Origin: Acidobacteriota bacterium
GTDB lineage: Bacteria; Acidobacteriota; Blastocatellia; RBC074
Length of the DNA: 12,157 bases
Direction of reading: 5' to 3'
NCBI GenBank assembly: GCA_017991275.1
Contig: JAGNMH010000077.1
Location: 1 to 12,157, forward strand
Part shown: positions 8,644 through 12,157 of the stretch, piece by piece
Layout: the number at the start of each line of letters is the position of its first letter
Numbering within the stretch: position 1 is the first letter of the stretch
Program-made: the position numbers and the translations under genes
The notes under the pieces: model-generated
The model's input: the letters and a program-made list of their open reading frames with translations, nothing else
Database searches by the model: none
Told to the model about the DNA's origin: nothing

Positions 8644-9219
8644 TCAATCCCTCGGTTTGGCTTTGCTTTTATCCAGGTCAAGTTTTGGGATGCCGAATTG
8701 ACCTTCCAGTTGGCTGAGCTTTTCCAGGTCAATCGGGCCGACGATGTTGACGACGACCAGTTCTTTGGGCTGAGTCGCCACAATCAGCAAACCGTGAATC
8801 AGACCTTTGTCGTCCATCTTCAGGTTCACGTCAATTTTTTGGCCTTCACTTTTGCTGGTCACGCCGACGATCTTTGACCAGTTGCCGGATTTGAGCTGTA
8901 AGCTGATCGGAGCAATGTCGTTCAGCGAGTATTCGCCGGATTTGTCGAACTCAAACACGCGGACGTAAACGCCTTGCAGTTTGGACACCAGGTCTTTGAC
9001 TGCGGCTTCCTGCGGATTTTTGCTGGACAGAAAACCGGCTGCCATTCTCAGCAGGTTTTGATCCAGCGTAACTTCGACGACGTTTTCAGCTTTTGAAGCC
9101 AGCTTGTCCAATTGGTTGAACTGCAATCTGGCATCTTGCGCCTGCACCGAAGCGAATCCGGCCAGCAGCAGAACCACCAGCATCGTGATTCGCTTTGCTG
9201 TCTTCACTACTTCATTCAT
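8644..9219 (-). CDS. DUF4252-type exported protein (copy 1)
   Basis: A 191-residue exported protein of the DUF4252 kind, function unknown. The ATG at 9219 has GGAAGG 6 bases upstream; a longer in-frame start at 9237 has less support. Signal peptide at 1-27 (T-M-L-V-V-L-L-L-A-G-F), ending A-Q-A before Q28. The mature part has L-D-K-L-A (37-41), a conserved strand V-V-E-V-T-L-D (47-53), Q-G-V-Y-V-R-V-F-E-F-D (82-92), W-S-K-I-V-G-V-T-S-K at 114-123 and G126, then E-L-V-V-V-N-I-V-G-P-I-D. These blocks recur in the gene at 11312-11875 in the same order. No catalytic pattern is visible, so a binding or structural role is more likely. In many genomes such genes neighbour ECF sigma/anti-sigma genes; none is seen here. 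Confidence 0.88.
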   Translation of the reverse strand: MNEVVKTAKRITMLVVLLLAGFASVQAQDARLQFNQLDKLASKAENVVEVTLDQNLLRMAAGFLSSKNPQEAAVKDLVSKLQGVYVRVFEFDKSGEYSLNDIAPISLQLKSGNWSKIVGVTSKSEGQKIDVNLKMDDKGLIHGLLIVATQPKELVVVNIVGPIDLEKLSQLEGQFGIPKLDLDKSKAKPRD

Positions 9220-9250
9220 AAAAAACCTTCCACTCATACTTTTTCTTTTC

Positions 9251-9313
9251 GACGGGATTTACAGGATTCGACAGGATGAAAACCAATCCTGAAAAATCCT
9301 GTGAACCCTGTCT
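9251..9313. repeat. Imperfect inverted repeat, GGGATTTACAGGAT type
   Basis: Left arm GACGGGATTTACAGGAT (9251-9267) pairs imperfectly with ATCCTGTGAACCCTGTC (about 9297-9312); a second ACAGGAT (9271-9277) pairs with AATCCTG at 9285-9291. I recall this text as a common dispersed intergenic repeat in several phyla. Together with the element at 9327-9530 it accounts for most of the 313-base gap between copy 1 of DUF4252 and the VWFA gene; I see no gene there. Confidence 0.65.
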
Positions 9314-9326
9314 ACCTTTTTTATTT

Positions 9327-9530
9327 GTAACTGCTCAACCCCAACGGGGCGGGATGTGACAGGCCAGTGCAACGCACTGGATAGTGGATTAAATGAACCC
9401 TCAAGCCCCAACGGGGCGAAATAACCAAGTGGCACATTTCGCCCTTTCAGGGCTTACGGACTCCACCGGTCGTTTCCCGGTGCGATGCACCGGTCTATTT
9501 CATTTCGCCCCGTTGGGGCTGAGCAGTTAC
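9327..9530. mobile_element. MITE-like palindromic element with 8-base target duplication (copy B)
   Basis: This 204-base non-coding element has 25-base terminal inverted repeats (9327-9351, 9506-9530) with a single mismatch, starting GTAACTGCTCA. It is flanked directly by the octamer TTTTATTT on both sides (9319-9326, 9531-9538). The inverted symmetry extends, more weakly, to about 54 bases per arm. Hairpin modules: 9364-9380 (CCAGTGC/GCACTGG), 9405-9417 (GCCCC/GGGGC), 9441-9453 (GCCCT/AGGGC) and 9477-9493 (CCGGTGC/GCACCGG). The right target duplication contains the stop codon (9533-9535) and last Lys codon of the VWFA gene, so insertion hit the exact 3' end without harming the protein. Ends agree with the element at 1665-1878 (GGCTGAGCAGT identical at the right), while the interiors differ. 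No transposase is encoded. Confidence 0.82.
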
Positions 9531-9532
9531 TT

Positions 9533-11203
9533 TTATTTATCAAAATATCCGCGCCGGGTTTTGGCGACCGAATCATTGCGCGTCAGCTTGACGTTGATTT
9601 TGCGGAATTGGCCGTCGTGTTTCAGCTTGTCCGGCGAATAAGCCAGGCTGTAAAGCGTGTGCAATTCATTTGCGACCATTTTGTAAGCGCTTTCCAGATC
9701 GTCTTCGCGCTGTGCGCTGAAGATTTCTCCGCCAGTTTGTGCTGCCAGTTCTTCCAGTTGTTTGCGAGCAGTTTTGCCTTTGCTTTCACCACCGATGAAG
9801 CTGCCGTTGCCGCCGAACAAAATGCCTATTTTATTGATCTGGTTGTTCGGGCTGAAATAGATCGGATAAATCGTCACGTCTTCTTCGGAAGCGCGGCCAA
9901 GCAAATCGTCGTAGCTGTGCATGGTTTCGCGGTCGCTGACCAGCGATTCGTCTTCGCCATCGGTCAGGACGACAATCGCCTTGCGAGCTTCGGTCAACTT
10001 GCCAAGCTGATCCAGTGCCTTCCAGGTTGCGTCGTAAAACGCGGTGCCGCCGCCGATCTTGTTGATCTTTTTAACGGCTTCTTTCAGCGCTTTTTTGTCG
10101 GATGTGAAATCGGTCAGCGGTTTGTATTGGCGCGTAAAAGCGACCAGCGAAACTTTGTCGCCCGCGGGCAGCGAATCAATGAACCGGTTGGCAGCTTCGA
10201 TCATCGCTTTTCGCTTTTTCTGAGTACTGCCGCTCAGGTCTATCAGCATAACCAGATTGACCGGAGCATTAACCGGTTTGAAGTAGGCGACTTCATGCTT
10301 CACGCCGTCCTCGAAGATGGCAAAATCTTCTTGCTTCAGGTTTGTGATCGGCTGGCCGGATTTATCCAATGCCTTGACGTTCAAATTGACCAGACGAGTT
10401 TCGATTCTTAGTGTGTCTTCGCGCGGCGGAGTTTTGACTTCGATCGGCTCGTTTGGTTTTGCGGCTTCTTTGGAACTGGCCGACAGCGGCGAACCGCTTT
10501 CATCAGTTGGGTTCGAGCTTAAAGTTGGACGAGTTGCCGGTTGCGATGATGAATCATTGTCGCTTTTGATAACGATTCGTTTCGAATTGTCATCAACCGA
10601 AGTTGCCGAAGCAGTCGCCGTTTGGTTCGGTTTTGGGGCAGGCAAATTGACGGCAGTGTTGTTGCCGCGAACGGAATTGCCCAGCGAAATTCCCATGATC
10701 TTCGGGTTTTCCAAAAAACGAGCGGCGGCTTCGGGATTGAATTTGACCTGCATGACAACGGCTTCGCTTTCCGCCAGCGAGGCCAGCGCGAACTCCACGT
10801 CTTTCTTTGACTGCCTGATGTAAATGAATGTGTGGTTATCGCCGTCGCGTTTGGAACTGATCTGAACCAGCGGCGACCAGTCTTTTTTGAATGCCTGGCG
10901 CATTGCTTGACTGAAGGAAGCCGCTTCAGCGCGCTTGGCAAAATTCTGATCTTCAAAAACCGCCAGCTTGAAACCTTTGACGCCGGCTGGGCGCACCATC
11001 CAGATTGCGAACTTCGCCAAACCCAGCATTGGGATTTTGGTTTTCTTTGCGCCGTAATTCTTTTCCAGATGTTTGACTACGTCGTTGAAGCCGCCACCTT
11101 TGGGGACGAATGGCTTGCTTTGAGCTTGCGTGCCGACAGCCAGCAGCGCCGTCATTACCGTTGCAACACAGAGCAACCTAATTATGTTTTGGAGTCGAAT
11201 CAT
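9533..11203 (-). CDS. Exported VWFA-domain protein (VWFA-related Acidobacterial type) with DUF4252-like N-terminus
   Basis: A 556-residue exported protein. The ATG at 11203 is chosen over a GTG at 11206 because GGGAGG (11209-11214) lies 5 bases before the ATG. Signal peptide at about 1-27 (A-T-V-M-T-A-L-L-A-V-G). Residues about 40-175 look like a DUF4252 domain: G-V-K-G-F-K-L-A-V-F-E-D (74-85), W109-S-P-L-V-Q-I-S-S-K118 and G121, then E-A-V-V-M-Q-V-K. Residues about 175-270 are a Ser/Pro/Asn-rich linker. From about 270 comes the family lead-in (R-L-V-N-L-N-V-K-A-L-D, then E-D-F-A-I-F-E-D-G) and the von Willebrand A domain with a complete metal site: D322-x-S324-x-S326, T387 and D415. VWA domains bind protein ligands through Mg. 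The C-terminus (Y-S-L-A-Y-S-P) is typical of the Acidobacterial family (TIGR03436). Its ligand is unknown; the neighbouring DUF4252 proteins are candidates by context. Confidence 0.93.
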   Translation of the reverse strand: MIRLQNIIRLLCVATVMTALLAVGTQAQSKPFVPKGGGFNDVVKHLEKNYGAKKTKIPMLGLAKFAIWMVRPAGVKGFKLAVFEDQNFAKRAEAASFSQAMRQAFKKDWSPLVQISSKRDGDNHTFIYIRQSKKDVEFALASLAESEAVVMQVKFNPEAAARFLENPKIMGISLGNSVRGNNTAVNLPAPKPNQTATASATSVDDNSKRIVIKSDNDSSSQPATRPTLSSNPTDESGSPLSASSKEAAKPNEPIEVKTPPREDTLRIETRLVNLNVKALDKSGQPITNLKQEDFAIFEDGVKHEVAYFKPVNAPVNLVMLIDLSGSTQKKRKAMIEAANRFIDSLPAGDKVSLVAFTRQYKPLTDFTSDKKALKEAVKKINKIGGGTAFYDATWKALDQLGKLTEARKAIVVLTDGEDESLVSDRETMHSYDDLLGRASEEDVTIYPIYFSPNNQINKIGILFGGNGSFIGGESKGKTARKQLEELAAQTGGEIFSAQREDDLESAYKMVANELHTLYSLAYSPDKLKHDGQFRKINVKLTRNDSVAKTRRGYFDK

Positions 11204-11224
11204 CACTACCTCCCAAAAAAAACA

Positions 11225-11296
11225 TTATCCACGAAGGGCACGAAGGAACACTAAGAAGGAAAAAGCTTCGTGCTTCTTCGTGTGCTTCGTGGATAA
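11225..11296. repeat. Inverted repeat of the CCACGAAG type
   Basis: Arms 11225-11245 and 11276-11296 are reverse complements with 19 of 21 matches (TTATCCACGAAG / CTTCGTGGATAA at the ends), with a loop rich in AAG. Translations of this text give T-K-G-T-K-E-H, a pattern I recall from intergenic repeats in Acidobacteria and other phyla. It lies between the copy 2 DUF4252 stop and the Shine-Dalgarno of the VWFA gene, so any read-through mRNA would carry this hairpin just before the VWFA ribosome site. No direct duplication flanks it. Confidence 0.85.
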
Positions 11297-11311
11297 AAAT
11301 CCTCTTCTACA

Positions 11312-11875
11312 TCAATTGCGTCTGGCTCTGCTGAAGTCAAAATCGAAATCTTTCGGTATGCCGAAGCTGCCGCGCAATTCGCCGATCTTTTCAGGGTCAA
11401 TCGGGCCTACGACATTGACGACCATCAACTGTTTCGCGTCCGTGATCAGAACGCCTATGCCTTCGATCAAGCCGTTGTTAATCATCAATGAGACTTCGAC
11501 ATTTTCGCCGTCTTTTTTGCTGCGGACGCCCACGATTTTCGACCAGCCGGGCGCGTTAAGTTGTTGCCGAACGGCTTCGACATCCTGTTCGGTGAACTGG
11601 CCGTCTTTGTCGAATTCCACGCCTTTGACGTAAACGCCTTTCAGCACGTTCAGGATTTCCCTGACCTGGACTTCGTTAGTTTTGTTTTTGTCCAAAAACT
11701 TAGAGGCGATTTGCAGCAGCGCGCCGTCAATTCGCACGTCTATGGTTTCGGCTGCGTTGGGGAAAAGCCGATCAATGTGATCCATTTGAATGCGGGCATT
11801 TTGGGCGAACGCGGCGACGGCCAGAAATGCCGTCAGCAAGGCTATGTTTGTCAGTTTAAGCGCGATTGATTTCAT
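11312..11875 (-). CDS. DUF4252-type exported protein (copy 2)
   Basis: A 187-residue exported protein, paralogue of the gene at 8644-9219. ATG 11875 has GGAGGG about 4 bases upstream. Signal peptide at 1-24 (I-A-L-L-T-A-F-L-A-V-A-A-F-A, then Q-N). Shared blocks: I-D-V-R-I-D (45-50), K-G-V-Y-V-K-G-V-E-F-D (79-89), W-S-K-I-V-G-V-R-S-K at 111-120 and G123, then L-M-V-V-N-V-V-G-P-I-D-P-E-K-I. The tail is acidic then basic (D-F-D-F-D-F-S-R-A-R-R-N). It precedes the VWFA gene in transcription order, 108 bases away. Paralogue divergence is high except in these blocks, so the pair is old and probably not redundant. Confidence 0.88.
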   Translation of the reverse strand: MKSIALKLTNIALLTAFLAVAAFAQNARIQMDHIDRLFPNAAETIDVRIDGALLQIASKFLDKNKTNEVQVREILNVLKGVYVKGVEFDKDGQFTEQDVEAVRQQLNAPGWSKIVGVRSKKDGENVEVSLMINNGLIEGIGVLITDAKQLMVVNVVGPIDPEKIGELRGSFGIPKDFDFDFSRARRN

Positions 11876-11897
11876 GGTTCCCTCCGTTGAAAAGTTC

Positions 11898-11961
11898 GTA
11901 GTCCCGCCTTTAGGCGGAAGGTTTCGGCGATCACACCCATTCCGCCTAAAGGCGGGACTAC
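11898..11961. repeat. Perfect 22-base inverted repeat before DUF4252 copy 2
   Basis: Arms 11898-11919 and 11940-11961 are perfect reverse complements (22 of 22), with GTAGTCCCGCC at the outer ends and a 20-base loop. Each arm also contains a small self-palindrome, CCGCC-TTTA-GGCGG-like. The repeat fills the gap between the partial upstream gene (stop 11971-11973) and the DUF4252 copy 2 start, ending 13 bases short of its Shine-Dalgarno. It could act as a terminator-like or attenuating hairpin; no T-run follows on the minus strand. I find no flanking direct duplication. Confidence 0.92.
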
Positions 11962-11970
11962 ATGCTTTGA

Positions 11971-12157
11971 TTAGTTTTGATCACGAACCTCTTGTCGGTC
12001 GTCATCGTGTTGACCATCGTGTTGACTATCGTGTTGAAATGATTCCTGTACTTTCTTTTGAGCCAGGTTGAGTTTGGCGCTGGCGATTCGCATGGCGAAC
12101 ATGACTTGTTCTTTGGCGCGTTGACCTTCGGCTTCGCTAACCTGCGCAGCGATTTCC
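11971..12157 (-). CDS. C-terminus of an unidentified protein with His/Asp repeat tail (5' partial)
   Basis: On the minus strand the frame is open from the window edge (first full codon ends at 12156) to TAA at 11971-11973: 61 visible residues. The first 40 form a charged helix (A-Q-V-S-E-A-E-G-Q-R-A-K-E-Q then A-K-L-N-L-A-Q-K-K-V-Q-E), likely coiled coil. Then comes a repeat Q-H-D-S, Q-H-D-G, Q-H-D-D, and a polar end. The His-Asp tail could bind divalent metal. It is the first gene of the minus-strand block within view and lies 95 bases upstream of DUF4252 copy 2. In other Acidobacteria such positions may hold anti-sigma factors or heavy-metal sensors of the Spy/CpxP type; the fragment is too short to decide. 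Confidence 0.7.
   Translation of the reverse strand, partial: EIAAQVSEAEGQRAKEQVMFAMRIASAKLNLAQKKVQESFQHDSQHDGQHDDDRQEVRDQN
12004..12036 (-). repeat. 12-base tandem repeat encoding Q-H-D-x
   Basis: ATCGTGTTG occurs three times with 12-base period (12004, 12016, 12028), the units separated by ACC or ACT. On the coding (minus) strand each unit reads CAA-CAC-GAT plus one variable codon. The period keeps the frame, so copy number could vary without disrupting the gene. Confidence 0.9.

Noticed and set aside
9485..10411. 308-codon plus-strand frame
   Set aside because: Antisense to the VWFA gene; its first part is translated from the MITE-like element's right arm and the rest mirrors VWFA codons.
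11898..11961. Third member of the MITE-like family
   Set aside because: Its ends (GTAGTCCC) do not match GTNACTG and no flanking octamer repeats were found (AAAAGTTC versus ATGCTTTG).

Overview
The window reads as a piece of chromosome from an Acidobacteriota bacterium, most likely class Blastocatellia. This rests on an envelope protein of the 'VWFA-related Acidobacterial domain' type, two DUF4252-type exported proteins beside it, moderate GC, and a high load of palindromic intergenic repeats. The phylum is an inference from gene families; there is no rRNA gene here to confirm it.

Layout. Bases 1-738 hold two tandem, paralogous small proteins (the first cut by the window edge) that end in the same tri-cysteine tail, C-P-P-G-T-x-C-x-D-x-x-C-V. 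Two bases after the second comes a MobA-like nucleotidyltransferase (741-1571) with an unusual C-terminal helical extension. A 345-base gap follows, almost filled by a MITE-like element (1665-1878), and then uvrA (1917-4745), complete, with all its ATPase and zinc-finger motifs. Next are a HigB/HigA toxin-antitoxin pair (4869-5556), a family 2 glycosyltransferase of the WaaE/KdtX kind (5594-6367) and an exported protein with a polyproline hinge and a TPR-like C-terminus (6472-7704). From 7711 to the end every gene is on the minus strand. In transcription order these are the C-terminus of an unidentified protein with a His/Asp repeat (11971-12157), a DUF4252 protein (11312-11875), a VWFA protein whose N-terminus itself looks like a DUF4252 domain (9533-11203), a second DUF4252 protein (8644-9219) and an RDD membrane protein (7711-8532).

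How the genes relate. The minus-strand block looks like a cell-envelope module: three exported proteins sharing one fold-like signature, probably followed by an RDD membrane protein. The plus-strand genes look mostly unrelated: DNA repair, a toxin-antitoxin cassette and a sugar transferase. The small Cys-tailed proteins look like a leader-plus-core precursor family, but no modifying enzyme lies inside the window.

Most notable signal. Two intergenic elements (1665-1878 and 9327-9530) have the same terminal sequence, GTNACTG(C/T)TCA, as inverted repeats. Each is bounded by its own exact 8-base direct duplication (CAAAACAA and TTTTATTT). Each is built from mirrored hairpin modules whose stems differ by compensatory base-pair changes. 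They look like non-autonomous transposable elements under some structural constraint. Other long inverted repeats of unrelated sequence occupy the remaining gaps of the minus-strand block.
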